The notes under the pieces were generated by a model. It did no database searches. It was not told the origin of the DNA and saw only the letters and a program-made list of their open reading frames with translations. From an uncultured Faecalibacterium sp. (GTDB lineage: Bacteria > Bacillota > Clostridia > Oscillospirales > Ruminococcaceae), in the NCBI GenBank assembly GCA_934539245.1, contig CAKTCK010000003.1, positions 13,208 to 77,207 on the forward strand: a DNA stretch of 64,000 bases. Direction: 5' to 3'. The position numbers and the translations under genes are program-made. Positions 16,465-24,921 of the stretch are shown here, piece after piece. Position 1 is the stretch's first letter. Each line of letters opens with the position of its first letter.

Positions 16465-17865
16465 ATGGCAGAACAACTCTGGAAGGGTCGGTTTTCCAAG
16501 GCGGTGGACAGCCGCGTCAACGACTTCAACTCCTCCATCCGCTTCGACCAGCGGATGATCGCGCAGGATATGCGCGGCAGCGGCGTCCACGCCGCCATGC
16601 TGGCACGGCAGGGCATCATCTCGGAGCAGGACTGTGCGGACATCCTCAGCGGTCTGGCTTCCATCGCGGACGACCTGTCCAGCGGTGCGCTGACCATCGA
16701 CCCCGCCGCCGAGGACGTGCACACCTTTGTGGAGCAGACCCTGACCGCCCGCATCGGGGATGCGGGCAAGCGGCTGCACACCGGCCGCAGCCGCAACGAT
16801 CAGGTGGCGCTGGATATCCGCCTGACTTTGCGGGATTACAGCAAGACCCTGCAAGCCTACATCGTGGAGCTGGTGCGGGTGCTGTGCAAAAAGGCGGCGG
16901 AGAACACCGCCTCCGTCATGCCCGGCTACACCCATTTGCAGCGCGCCCAGCCCATCACCTTCGGCCACGCGCTGATGGCCTACGCTTCCATGCTGCTGCG
17001 TGACCTTGACCGCTTTGCGGACGCCACCGCCCGCATGGACAGCCAGTGCCCGCTGGGCTCGGGCGCACTGGCCGGCACTACCTACCCGCTGGATCGGGAT
17101 TTCACCGCCGAGAAGCTGGGCTTTACCGCCCCCTGCGCCAACAGTCTGGACGGCGTGTCCGACCGTGATTTCTGCATCGAGCTGGCAAGCGCCATCTCCA
17201 TCTGCATGATGCACCTGTCCCGCCTTTCGGAGGAGATCATCCTGTGGTGCAGCTGGGAGTTCAAGTTTATCGAGCTGGACGATGCCTTTACCACCGGTTC
17301 GTCCATCATGCCCCAGAAGAAGAACCCGGACGTTACCGAGCTGATCCGCGGCAAGACCGGCCGCGTGTACGGCGACCTGAACACCCTGCTGGTGATGATG
17401 AAGGGCCTGCCGCTGGCTTACAACAAGGATATGCAGGAGGACAAGGAAGCCATCTTTGATGCAGTGGATACCTTGGAGCTCTGCCTCAAGACCATTACCC
17501 CCATGCTGGATACCATGAAGACCCTGCCCGCCAATATGCGCCGCGCCGCCGCAAAGGGCTTTATCAACGCCACCGACTGCGCCGACTACCTGACCAAGAA
17601 GGGAATGCCCTTCCGGGATGCCTACAAGCTGACCGGCTGCATGGTGTCGGACTGCATTGCCGCCGACAAAACGCTGGAGGAGCTGACCCTGACCCAGTTC
17701 CAGAGCTACAGCCCGCTGTTCGAGGCCGATATCTATGATGCCATCGACCTTGTAAACTGCTGCGAGGGACGCACCAGCTACGGCGGGCCCAGCGCCGCCA
17801 GCGTCCAGCGCCAGATCGCGCTGGCAACGGCGCGGCTGGACGCATGGGAGGAGGAAAACGCATGA
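16465..17865 (+). CDS. argH: argininosuccinate lyase
   Basis: A 466-residue enzyme that splits argininosuccinate into arginine and fumarate. The fumarase/aspartase superfamily signature GSSIMPQKKNPDV is at about residues 278-290, and the family's TGRSRNDQVA and GYTHLQRAQP motifs are present. The start is ATG 16465 with AAGGAG upstream (16451-16456). The stop overlaps the argC start (ATGA), indicating translational coupling. Confidence 0.96.
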   Translation: MAEQLWKGRFSKAVDSRVNDFNSSIRFDQRMIAQDMRGSGVHAAMLARQGIISEQDCADILSGLASIADDLSSGALTIDPAAEDVHTFVEQTLTARIGDAGKRLHTGRSRNDQVALDIRLTLRDYSKTLQAYIVELVRVLCKKAAENTASVMPGYTHLQRAQPITFGHALMAYASMLLRDLDRFADATARMDSQCPLGSGALAGTTYPLDRDFTAEKLGFTAPCANSLDGVSDRDFCIELASAISICMMHLSRLSEEIILWCSWEFKFIELDDAFTTGSSIMPQKKNPDVTELIRGKTGRVYGDLNTLLVMMKGLPLAYNKDMQEDKEAIFDAVDTLELCLKTITPMLDTMKTLPANMRRAAAKGFINATDCADYLTKKGMPFRDAYKLTGCMVSDCIAADKTLEELTLTQFQSYSPLFEADIYDAIDLVNCCEGRTSYGGPSAASVQRQIALATARLDAWEEENA

Positions 17866-18803
17866 AGGTAAAGGTATTTATTGATGGCTCCTCCGGCACC
17901 ACCGGCCTGCGCATCGCCGACCGTCTGGCCGAACGGCCGGAGATCGAGCTGCTGTCCATCTCTGCCGAGGGGCGCAAGGACGTGCACGAGCGGGCAAAGG
18001 TCATCAATTCTGCCGACCTTGCCTTCCTCTGCCTGCCGGATGCAGCCTCCAAAGAGGTGCTGCCCCTGCTGCGCCCGGACGTGAAGGTGCTGGACACCTC
18101 CACCGCCTTCCGCACCGATGCTGCATGGGATTACGGCTTCCCGGAGCTGAAGGAGCAGAAGGCAAAGATCCAGAACTCCTACCGCGTGGCGGTGCCCGGC
18201 TGCTATGCCAGCGGCTTTATCAGTATTGCTCGCCCGCTGGTGGAGCTGGGGCTGGTGGCAAAGGATTACCCCTTCAGCTGCACCGGCATTTCCGGTTACT
18301 CCGGCGGCGGCAAAAAGATGATCGCGGACTACGAAAGCCCCGACCGCCCGGCGCACAGCAAGCTGGACGCGCCCAAAAGCTACGGCCTGAGCCTTGGCCA
18401 CAAGCACCTGCCGGAGATGCAGAAGATCAGCGGCCTTGCGCGCACGCCGATGTTCGTGCCGGTGGTGTGTGACTACTACTGCGGCATGCAGGTGCTGGTG
18501 CCGCTGGACCTTACCTTTGCGGGCACCACTGCCGAGGCTGTGGCTGCCGCCCTTGCGGACTATTACAAGGACGCCGCCACCGTGAAGGTGCACGGCCTGA
18601 ACGAGCCGCTGCCGGAAAACGGCCTGTACTCCAATGCCATGGCGGGCACCGACCGCATGGAGCTGTACCTGACCGTGAACGCCGCCGGAGACCAGATGAT
18701 GCTGGTCTCGCTGTTTGATAATCTGGGCAAAGGCTCCTCCGGTGCCGCCGTCCAGTGCATGAACCTGATGCTGGGTTTGGAAGAGACAAAAGGGTTGGAA
18801 TAA
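17862..18803 (+). CDS. argC: N-acetyl-gamma-glutamyl-phosphate reductase (short type)
   Basis: A 313-residue NADPH-dependent reductase of acetylglutamyl phosphate, the third step of arginine synthesis. The N-terminal nucleotide loop reads DGSSGTTGLRIADRL and the catalytic cysteine is in VAVPGCYASGF. At about 310 residues it belongs to the shorter ArgC subfamily. ATG 17862 overlaps the argH stop and has GGAGGA upstream; the longer frame starting at 17844 lies inside argH. argJ follows 33 bases later. Confidence 0.94.
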   Translation: MKVKVFIDGSSGTTGLRIADRLAERPEIELLSISAEGRKDVHERAKVINSADLAFLCLPDAASKEVLPLLRPDVKVLDTSTAFRTDAAWDYGFPELKEQKAKIQNSYRVAVPGCYASGFISIARPLVELGLVAKDYPFSCTGISGYSGGGKKMIADYESPDRPAHSKLDAPKSYGLSLGHKHLPEMQKISGLARTPMFVPVVCDYYCGMQVLVPLDLTFAGTTAEAVAAALADYYKDAATVKVHGLNEPLPENGLYSNAMAGTDRMELYLTVNAAGDQMMLVSLFDNLGKGSSGAAVQCMNLMLGLEETKGLE

Positions 18804-18836
18804 ACTTGTTTTTCTTTGTGGGAAAGGAAAATCGTT

Positions 18837-20066
18837 ATGCAGTATAAGGAAGTTGCGGGCGGCATCTGCGCGCCCAAGGGTTTTGCTGCCGCCGGTGTCC
18901 ATTGCGGCATCCGGGCAAATCACAGCGAAAAATACGATCTGGCGCTCATCAAGGCCGAGGTGCGCTGCGCCGCGGCGGGCGTGTACACCACCAACAAGGT
19001 CTGCGGTGCGCCCATCAAGGTGGACCGCACCCATCTGGCCGATGGCTATGCACAGGCCATTGTGGTCAACAGCGGCAACGCCAACACCTGCGCCGCCAAC
19101 GGCGTGGCGCTGGCAGAAGAGTGCTGTGCCCTGGTGGGCAAGGCGCTGAACATTGACGAAAAGGACGTTCTGCCCGCCTCCACCGGCGTCATCGGTCAGC
19201 CCATGGTCATCGACCCTTTTGCCCGGGGTATCCCGGCGGCGGCGGAAAAGCTGGCTGCCACTGCGCAGGGCAGCGCGGACGCTGCTACCGCCATCATGAC
19301 CACCGACACCCATAAAAAGGAATACGCCATCCAGTTCGAGCTGGGAGGCAAGGTGTGCACCGTGGGTGCCATCGGCAAGGGCAGCGGCATGATCGCCCCC
19401 AACATGGCTACCATGCTGGCGTTCTACACCACCGATGCCGCCGTCTCGCCCGCGCTGCTGGAAAAGGCGCTCAAGACCGTTGTGCCCGGCACCTATAACC
19501 AGATGAGCGTGGATCTGGACACCTCCACTAACGATACCCTCATCATCATGGCGTCCGGTCTTGCGGGCAACCCGGAGATCTGCGAGGAGAACGCGGACTA
19601 CGCCGCCTTTGTGGCAGCGCTGACCGCCATTGCAGAGCACATGTGCGCCGAGCACGCCGGAGACGGTGAGGGTGCTACCCACCTTATCACCTGCGAGGTG
19701 ACCCATGCGCCCGACCTGAAAACCGCCCGCGCCGTCAGCCGCAGCGTGGTCTGCTCCAACCTGTTCAAGGCGGCAGTCTTTGGCCGCGATGCCAACTGGG
19801 GACGCATCCTGTGCGCCATCGGCTACACCCCCGGGGATTTCTCCATTGATAAGGTCTGCGTCTGGCTTTCCAGCAAGGCGGGCGAGGTGTATGTGTGCGA
19901 GAACGCCGCCTACCATCCGTACAGCGAGGACGAAGCCGCCAAGGTGCTGGCTGAGCACGATATTCTGGTCAAGGTGGATATGGGCACCGGCGATGCAAGC
20001 GCCAAGGCATGGGGCTGCGATCTGACCTATGACTATGTGAAGATCAACGGCGATTACAGAACCTGA
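18837..20066 (+). CDS. argJ: bifunctional ornithine acetyltransferase / N-acetylglutamate synthase
   Basis: A 409-residue precursor of the alpha-beta heterotetrameric enzyme that moves acetyl from acetylornithine to glutamate. The self-processing site is visible in KGSGMIAPNMATMLAF, where cleavage occurs before the nucleophilic Thr. With no argA or argE seen here, ArgJ would recycle the acetyl group. ATG 18837 with GGAAAGGAAA upstream is chosen; a frame from 18816 lacks a ribosome site. It precedes argB by 16 bases. Confidence 0.94.
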   Translation: MQYKEVAGGICAPKGFAAAGVHCGIRANHSEKYDLALIKAEVRCAAAGVYTTNKVCGAPIKVDRTHLADGYAQAIVVNSGNANTCAANGVALAEECCALVGKALNIDEKDVLPASTGVIGQPMVIDPFARGIPAAAEKLAATAQGSADAATAIMTTDTHKKEYAIQFELGGKVCTVGAIGKGSGMIAPNMATMLAFYTTDAAVSPALLEKALKTVVPGTYNQMSVDLDTSTNDTLIIMASGLAGNPEICEENADYAAFVAALTAIAEHMCAEHAGDGEGATHLITCEVTHAPDLKTARAVSRSVVCSNLFKAAVFGRDANWGRILCAIGYTPGDFSIDKVCVWLSSKAGEVYVCENAAYHPYSEDEAAKVLAEHDILVKVDMGTGDASAKAWGCDLTYDYVKINGDYRT

Positions 20067-20082
20067 CAGGAGCGCGAAACAG

Positions 20083-20937
20083 ATGAAAAACGAAGAAATG
20101 GCGCGGCTTTTTTCGGAGGCCACCCCTTATATCCAGAAATACCATGGCAGGACCATGGTCATCAAATACGGCGGCAACGCCATGATCAACGAGACGCTGA
20201 AAAACGCCGTGATGAACGACCTTGTCACCCTGACGCTGCTGGGCGTGCGGGTGGTGCTGGTGCACGGCGGCGGCCCCGCCATCAACGAGATGCTGAAAAA
20301 GGTGGGCGTGGAGAGCCACTTTGCCAACGGTCTGCGGGTGACGGACGATGCCACCATGGAGATCGTGCAGCAGGTGCTGGCAGGTAAGGTGAACAAGGAT
20401 CTTGTGGCAAAGCTGCGCGGGCGCGGCGTGGGTCTGTGCGGCATGGACGGGCAGATGCTCCGCTGCACCGAGCTGGACCCCCAGCTGGGTCATGTGGGCG
20501 AGATCGTCCATGTGGACGCTACCCTGATCGAAAGCCTGCTGGACGGCGGCTTTATCCCGGTCATCGCCACCGTGGGCATGGACGACCTCGGACAGGCGTA
20601 CAACGTCAACGCGGACACCGCCGCTGCGCAGATCGCCATTGCCCTCAAGGCGGAAAAGCTGGTGTCCATGACCGATATCGCAGGTCTGCTGCGGGATAAG
20701 GAGGACGAGACCACCCTCATTCCCGAGGTGGAGGTGACCGAGATCGAGGGCTACAAGTCCGCCGGTATCATTGCGGGCGGCATGATCCCCAAGATCGGCG
20801 GCATGGCAGATGCCATCTATCAGGGCGTGCACGAGGCTGTTATCATTGACGGCCGCGTGCCGCACTCCATCCTGCTGGAACTGTTCTCCGACCGCGGCTC
20901 CGGTACCCGCTTTTACCGCCGCAGCCACCGCGAATAA
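20083..20937 (+). CDS. argB: acetylglutamate kinase
   Basis: A 284-residue amino-acid kinase that phosphorylates N-acetylglutamate. The ATP/substrate loops VIKYGGNAM (about 27-35) and VLVHGGGPAINEML (about 63-76) are intact, as is the nucleotide-site segment YNVNADTAAAQIA. An N-terminal helix before the first loop is present, as in hexameric, arginine-inhibited enzymes, which hints at feedback control (inference). The start is ATG 20083 with CAGGAG upstream (20068-20073). Confidence 0.95.
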   Translation: MKNEEMARLFSEATPYIQKYHGRTMVIKYGGNAMINETLKNAVMNDLVTLTLLGVRVVLVHGGGPAINEMLKKVGVESHFANGLRVTDDATMEIVQQVLAGKVNKDLVAKLRGRGVGLCGMDGQMLRCTELDPQLGHVGEIVHVDATLIESLLDGGFIPVIATVGMDDLGQAYNVNADTAAAQIAIALKAEKLVSMTDIAGLLRDKEDETTLIPEVEVTEIEGYKSAGIIAGGMIPKIGGMADAIYQGVHEAVIIDGRVPHSILLELFSDRGSGTRFYRRSHRE

Positions 20938-20942
20938 AAAGA

Positions 20943-20971
20943 TTGCGCAATCGCCGGCGGAAAGCTATAAT
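20943..20971 (+). promoter_or_regulatory. internal promoter before argD
   Basis: TTGCGC (20943-20948), 17 bp, TATAAT (20966-20971). It can drive argD-argF separately from the upstream cluster. Confidence 0.6.
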
Positions 20972-21037
20972 AAAGGCAACGATTTCCCGCAGCCGCAAGG
21001 CTTTGCGCAATAACTCCATGTTACAGGAGGTACACCT

Positions 21038-22240
21038 ATGGATTCTGAAAAAGTTATCAAGCGGGACAACGAGTACGTCCTGCACACCTATAACCGCAGC
21101 CCCATCGTGCTGGAAAAGGGGCACGGGCTGTACGCCGAGGGGCCGGAGGGGCAGAAGTATCTGGACTTCACCAGCGGCATCGGGGTGAACAGCCTTGGCT
21201 ACTGCGACCTTGCATGGGCAGAAGCCGTGTCCCAGCAGGCACACAAATTGCAGCACACCTCCAACCTCTACTATACCGCACCCTGCGGCAAGCTGGCGAA
21301 AAAGCTGTGCAAGCGCACCGGTATGAGCAAGGTATTCTTCGGCAACTCCGGTGCCGAAGCCAACGAGGGTGCTATCAAGGCAGCCCGCAAGTACAGCGTG
21401 GACCACTACGGCAAGGACCGCTACAACGTCATTACGCTGGTCAACAGCTTCCACGGCCGCACCATCGCCACCCTGACCGCCACCGGGCAGGGGGTGTTCC
21501 ACAACTACTTCGGCCCCTTCAACGAGGGCTTCCAGTACGTCCCGGCGGGGGATATCGAAGCGCTGCGGGAGCTGGTAGACCGCCACACCTGCGCCGTGAT
21601 GATGGAGCTCATTCAGGGCGAGGGCGGCGTGATGGCGCTGGACCCGGAGTATGTACAGGCCGTGCGCGCTTTGTGTGACGAAAAAGACCTTGTGCTCATC
21701 GTGGACGAGGTGCAGACCGGCATGGGACGCACCGGAACCTTCCTGTGCTGCGAGCACTATAACCTCAAGCCGGATATCGTCACCCTTGCCAAGGGGCTGG
21801 GCGGCGGCCTGCCCATCGGCGCGGTGCTGATGAATGAAAAGGTGGCCGAGGGTATGACCCCCGGCACCCATGGCTCCACCTTTGGCGGCAACCCGGTGGT
21901 ATGCGCCGGTGCCAACGTGGTGGTGGACCGTCTGGACCAGAGCTTCCTTGCACAGGTCAGCGAGCGCGCCGTACAGCTGCGCACCGGTCTGGCAAAGCTG
22001 CCCCACGTCAAGAACATTTCCGGCATCGGCCTGATGGTGGGCATCGAGTTCTTTGACGTGCAGGCCGCGGATGTGCTGGCCGCCTGCCGCGAAAAGGGCC
22101 TGCTGGTGCTTACCGCCAAGACCCGGCTGCGTCTGCTGCCGCCGCTGACCGTCTCGGAGCACGAAGTAGACATGGCACTGGATGTGCTGGCCGAGGTGCT
22201 GGGCAGTATGGAGCCGACGGCTCCGAAGGAGCAGGCATGA
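21038..22240 (+). CDS. argD: acetylornithine aminotransferase
   Basis: A 400-residue PLP-dependent class III aminotransferase that converts N-acetylglutamate semialdehyde to N-acetylornithine. The PLP lysine lies in TLAKGLGGGLPIGAVLM and the phosphate-binding segment is FFGNSGAEANEGAIKAAR. The start is ATG 21038 with AGGAGGT eight bases upstream, one of the strongest ribosome sites in the cluster. The stop overlaps the argF start (ATGA). Confidence 0.95.
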   Translation: MDSEKVIKRDNEYVLHTYNRSPIVLEKGHGLYAEGPEGQKYLDFTSGIGVNSLGYCDLAWAEAVSQQAHKLQHTSNLYYTAPCGKLAKKLCKRTGMSKVFFGNSGAEANEGAIKAARKYSVDHYGKDRYNVITLVNSFHGRTIATLTATGQGVFHNYFGPFNEGFQYVPAGDIEALRELVDRHTCAVMMELIQGEGGVMALDPEYVQAVRALCDEKDLVLIVDEVQTGMGRTGTFLCCEHYNLKPDIVTLAKGLGGGLPIGAVLMNEKVAEGMTPGTHGSTFGGNPVVCAGANVVVDRLDQSFLAQVSERAVQLRTGLAKLPHVKNISGIGLMVGIEFFDVQAADVLAACREKGLLVLTAKTRLRLLPPLTVSEHEVDMALDVLAEVLGSMEPTAPKEQA

Positions 22241-23151
22241 AAAATCTGCTGAAAATGAGCGACCTTTCCCCCGCCGAGCTGACCCACATTCTGGATGTGG
22301 CCGACCAGCTGAAAGCGGACTGCAAGGCGGGCCGCACCGAGCCGCTGCTGGCGGGCAAAAGCGTGGCGCTGTTGTTTTCCAAGGCGTCCACCCGCACCCG
22401 CACCAGCTTTGAGGTGGGCGTGTACCAGATGGGCGGCCTTGGCAACTACATGAACACCGCCGAATTACAGGCCGGGCGGGGCGAGCCTTTGCGGGACACC
22501 GCCCGGGTGCTGGGGCGCTACTACGACTGCGCCGTCTGGCGCACCTACCGGCAGCGGGATTTGGAGGAACTGGCGGAGCTTTCCGGCATTCCGGTGATCA
22601 ACGGCCTTACCGACTACGCCCACCCCTGTCAGGTGCTGGCCGACCTGATGACCATCCGGGAGCGCCGGGGCACGCTGGCAGGGCTGAAGCTCTGCTTTGT
22701 GGGCGACGGCAGCAATATGGCAAACAGCCTGATTGTGGGCGGCCTGCTGGCGGGGATGCAGGTGTCCTGCGTCTGCCCCCCGGGCTACCGCCCGGCAGCG
22801 GATGTGCTGATGTTTGCCCACAAATACGGCAATGCTTTCCACCTGACCACCGACCCCGCCGAGGGCTTGCGGGACGCGGACATCGTAGCCACCGCCGCGT
22901 GGAACACCACTGCCCCCGGCACCGCTGAGAGCGAGCAGCGTCTGCGGGATTTTGTGGGATTCCAGCTCACCGGCCGTCTGCTGGAAAACGCCAAGCCGGA
23001 CGCGCTGGTGCTGCACTGTCTGCCCGCCCACCGTGGCGAGGAGATCTCCACCGCTCTGTTCGAGCAGCACGCGGACGAGATCTTTGACGAGGCGGAGAAC
23101 CGTTTGCACGTTCAGAAAGCTGTGCTGGCGGTGCTGCTGGCGGGCAAGTAA
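22237..23151 (+). CDS. argF: ornithine carbamoyltransferase
   Basis: A 304-residue transcarbamoylase that makes citrulline from ornithine and carbamoyl phosphate. The carbamoyl-phosphate motif STRTRTSFE is at about residues 49-57 and the ornithine-side motif HCLPAHRGEEI is near residue 252. Length is typical. It is the last gene of the arginine cluster, and the region beyond it holds candidate small RNAs rather than another arg gene. It is more likely anabolic than the catabolic form because no arcA or arcC is present. Confidence 0.95.
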   Translation: MKNLLKMSDLSPAELTHILDVADQLKADCKAGRTEPLLAGKSVALLFSKASTRTRTSFEVGVYQMGGLGNYMNTAELQAGRGEPLRDTARVLGRYYDCAVWRTYRQRDLEELAELSGIPVINGLTDYAHPCQVLADLMTIRERRGTLAGLKLCFVGDGSNMANSLIVGGLLAGMQVSCVCPPGYRPAADVLMFAHKYGNAFHLTTDPAEGLRDADIVATAAWNTTAPGTAESEQRLRDFVGFQLTGRLLENAKPDALVLHCLPAHRGEEISTALFEQHADEIFDEAENRLHVQKAVLAVLLAGK

Positions 23152-23153
23152 AA

Positions 23154-23192
23154 CGATTTTGAATGCCTGCCGCAAGCGCTTTTTGCGGCTTG
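23154..23192 (+). repeat. degenerate stem-loop element downstream of argF
   Basis: AAAACGATTTTGAATGCC begins three bases after the argF stop and matches the flank of the element at 7659-7711 in reverse complement. The hairpin itself has decayed. The same AAAACGATTTT motif follows the icd stop at 61.72 kb. Confidence 0.4.
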
Positions 23193-23260
23193 TGGGGGAC
23201 AATTCGTGTCATTTTCGGGGTATTCGTGCAAAAATGCTCTACTTTTTCCGCCATTGGTGG

Positions 23261-23360
23261 TATAATGCGAGTGCAGAGAAATGCTCTGAAAACATGCCAT
23301 TCCCATATTTTCCTATAGAGCAGAAAACCGTCCGACAGCCGCAAGCCGGACGGTTTTCTG
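23261..23360 (+). ncRNA. candidate small RNA 1 (promoter-terminator pair without a gene)
   Basis: TATAAT at 23261-23266 is followed about 55 bases later by a perfect 14-bp terminator stem, CAGAAAACCGTCCG (23321-23334) with CGGACGGTTTTCTG (23347-23360), then TTTTT. The would-be transcript of roughly 90 nt contains the small hairpin CAGAGaaatgCTCTG. The -35 is poor. I do not recognise a known family, and a short open frame that crosses it has no ribosome site. Confidence 0.45.
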
Positions 23361-23365
23361 TTTTT
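23321..23365 (+). terminator. rho-independent terminator downstream of argF
   Basis: 14-bp GC-rich stem with a 12-base loop and TTTTT. It ends the candidate small RNA and would also stop transcripts coming from argF. Confidence 0.85.
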
Positions 23366-23460
23366 GCGGGTGTGCTCGGCAGGTTTTGCGCCGCCGGGTC
23401 GTTTCAGCGCATTTGCAGGTCGATTCGTGCCTAAAATCGTCCAAAGCGGGCAAATCGTGG

Positions 23461-23672
23461 TACACTAAACATAGACACAGAACTCCCTGTTAAATAGGGG
23501 CGAAAGGCATCATTACGCCCTTGCAAGCGTGTGACCATGGTTATAGGTCATCCGCGTCCGTGCCCGGCTGAAAAAGCCGGGCGGGGCGAAATAACAACTG
23601 TCATTTCCTGATCGATCCTTTCCAATATGCACAACAAGACCGCCCGGCATTTGCCGGACGGTCTTGTTGCGT
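23461..23672 (+). ncRNA. candidate multibranched structured RNA with terminator
   Basis: Nested closing pairs GACA (23474-23477) with TGTC (23599-23602) and TGTTA (23488-23492) with TAACA (23592-23596) enclose three hairpins: AGGGGCG/CGCCCTT (23496-23502, 23516-23522), TGACC/GGTCA (23532-23536, 23546-23550) and GCCCGGCT/AGCCGGGC (23562-23569, 23575-23582). The phrase GGGGCGAAA occurs twice. TACACT at 23461 is a possible -10. A strong terminator follows at 23632-23669. No plus-strand gene follows, so a trans-acting RNA fits better than a riboswitch. Family not recognised. Confidence 0.5.
23632..23669. terminator. bidirectional terminator
   Basis: CAACAAGACCG and CGGTCTTGTTG with an inner CCGGC/GCCGG form a long stem. 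It ends the structured RNA on the plus strand and the GIY-YIG gene on the minus strand. Confidence 0.7.
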
Positions 23673-23691
23673 TGTAGGGGCTGAACGCCCT

Positions 23692-23976
23692 CTACACCCC
23701 GGGACACCCGGCGGACTGCCAAGCGGCGCACAGCACCTCTTTTTCCGCTTTAGAGAGCTTTTTCAGGGCTGCTTCCCGGCGCAGAGCGGCGCTCCTGTCC
23801 GCGCAGCGCTCCAGATAGGCAAACCCTACCGCGCCGTGCGCGCGGGTGTAGCGCGCCCCTTTGCCGCTCTGGTGCGCTTTCAGCCGGGCGGCGGGATGGT
23901 TCGTCCAACCGGTGTACAGCTGCCCGCCGGTGCAGCGCACCATGTAGACGTAGGCGGCGTCAGGCAAGGCGTCCAT
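23692..23976 (-). CDS. GIY-YIG domain nuclease, YhbQ-like
   Basis: A 94-residue single-domain protein of the UvrC N-terminal-like class. The signature appears as YVYMVRCTGGQLYTGWT, followed by RLKAHQSGKGARYTRAH and the helix with Glu in YLERCADRSAALRREAALK. Such small proteins are annotated as putative endonucleases, but their cellular substrate is not known. The start ATG 23976 overlaps the end of the MYG1 gene by 17 bases, so the two are cotranscribed. Confidence 0.88.
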   Translation of the reverse strand: MDALPDAAYVYMVRCTGGQLYTGWTNHPAARLKAHQSGKGARYTRAHGAVGFAYLERCADRSAALRREAALKKLSKAEKEVLCAAWQSAGCPGV

Positions 23977-24790
23977 TGTTCTTTAGCACCTGACGGCAGG
24001 CAGCAAGGGCGGTCTCCTTGTCCTTGGCGGTGATGAGGAAGCGGCTGGCGTGGCAGAAACTGATGCCCGGGATGCCGCTCTTCTGCTCGATGACCTCCTG
24101 CGGCTGCCCCGCCCAAGACTGCGGGAAGGGCAGCTTGGACTTTTTGGTCTTGTGGTCGGTGACGCACTGGGCGCTCCACCCGCCGCGCTGGCTGGGGTAC
24201 ACCACAAACAGGGCATCGGTCTTGTACAGACCGTTTTTCCACGGCAGATAGCAGGGCAGCACCACGATGCCGTCGCGGGAATTGCGGTAAGCCTGCTGCA
24301 CTTTTTCGTCCGCGCGGTTCACGGCGTTGGCGCTGTCGATCTGGTTTTCCAGAATTTGCTTTGCCACAGCCACCGCCTTGAAAAAGCAGCTGTCCTGATC
24401 CTCTTTGGAGTCCCACACCGGGTTGAAAAAGCCGATGGCGTCGCACAGGCTGTTCTGCTCGCCGGTGTTGTCGTTCAGGTCTAGCGGCTGAATAAAGTTT
24501 TCGTCAATGAGCCGCGCCTGCCGCTCGCCTACAAGGCCGGGACCCAGCACCCGCCACAGCAGGCCAAAGGCCGCGTAGGGCACGCCATTGGCGCGGTACT
24601 CCCGGGGCTCTTGATGGTGGTCGAACATCCCAAAGCCGATGTCATACACGATGCCGTCAAAATCGTCAGGCACGGTAAAGCCCCGGGTGATTTTGATATC
24701 CGGGCGCAGGATTTGCAGCAGCGCCGTAGCAAACACGTCATCGGCATGGAACTTGCCGGCGTGGGTAAAACCGTTTGCGGGAATTTTCAT
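23960..24790 (-). CDS. MYG1 family DHH-like hydrolase
   Basis: A 276-residue protein of the MYG1/UPF0160 family, related to DHH phosphoesterases and characterised in eukaryotes as a 3'-5' RNA exonuclease. Visible metal-site motifs are THAGKFHADDVFATALL near the N-terminus, YDIGFGMFDHHQ (the DHH-like triad) and LDLNDN. The N-terminus has no targeting sequence, so it is cytoplasmic. It is transcribed from its own promoter at 24844-24872 together with the GIY-YIG gene. Its bacterial substrate is unknown. Confidence 0.88.
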   Translation of the reverse strand: MKIPANGFTHAGKFHADDVFATALLQILRPDIKITRGFTVPDDFDGIVYDIGFGMFDHHQEPREYRANGVPYAAFGLLWRVLGPGLVGERQARLIDENFIQPLDLNDNTGEQNSLCDAIGFFNPVWDSKEDQDSCFFKAVAVAKQILENQIDSANAVNRADEKVQQAYRNSRDGIVVLPCYLPWKNGLYKTDALFVVYPSQRGGWSAQCVTDHKTKKSKLPFPQSWAGQPQEVIEQKSGIPGISFCHASRFLITAKDKETALAACRQVLKNNGRLA

Positions 24791-24843
24791 GGACTTGATA
24801 CCTCTTCTTTGTTTTCAGATACACCTTAGTTTCGTCTGGTATC

Positions 24844-24872
24844 AGTATAGCACAATCCCGCCCGTGGGACAA
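24844..24872 (-). promoter_or_regulatory. promoter of the MYG1 gene
   Basis: On the minus strand TTGTCC, 17 bp, TATACT. The start codon is at 24790. Confidence 0.65.
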
Positions 24873-24906
24873 CAAAAAGGAGCTGCCGCACAAGTGCAGC
24901 AGCTCC
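24873..24906 (-). terminator. terminator of the phosphoribosyltransferase-like gene
   Basis: GGAGCTGCTGCACTTGTGCG with CAGCTCC forms a stem followed on the minus strand by TTTTTGTTG. Confidence 0.8.
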
Positions 24907-24921
24907 AGATCGTTTTTTGTA

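Noticed and set aside
17778..20123. 781-codon open frame on the minus strand opposite argC-argJ
   Set aside because: Low-complexity His/Gly/Ala-rich translation, no domain, fully antisense to genes with intact signatures. It is a product of high GC in the third codon positions.
23461..23672. tmRNA, SRP RNA or RNase P RNA identity for the structured interval
   Set aside because: None of the hallmark sequences I know for these RNAs is present (for example GGAAGCAGCC-type SRP loop or the GAGGAAAGTCC of RNase P).
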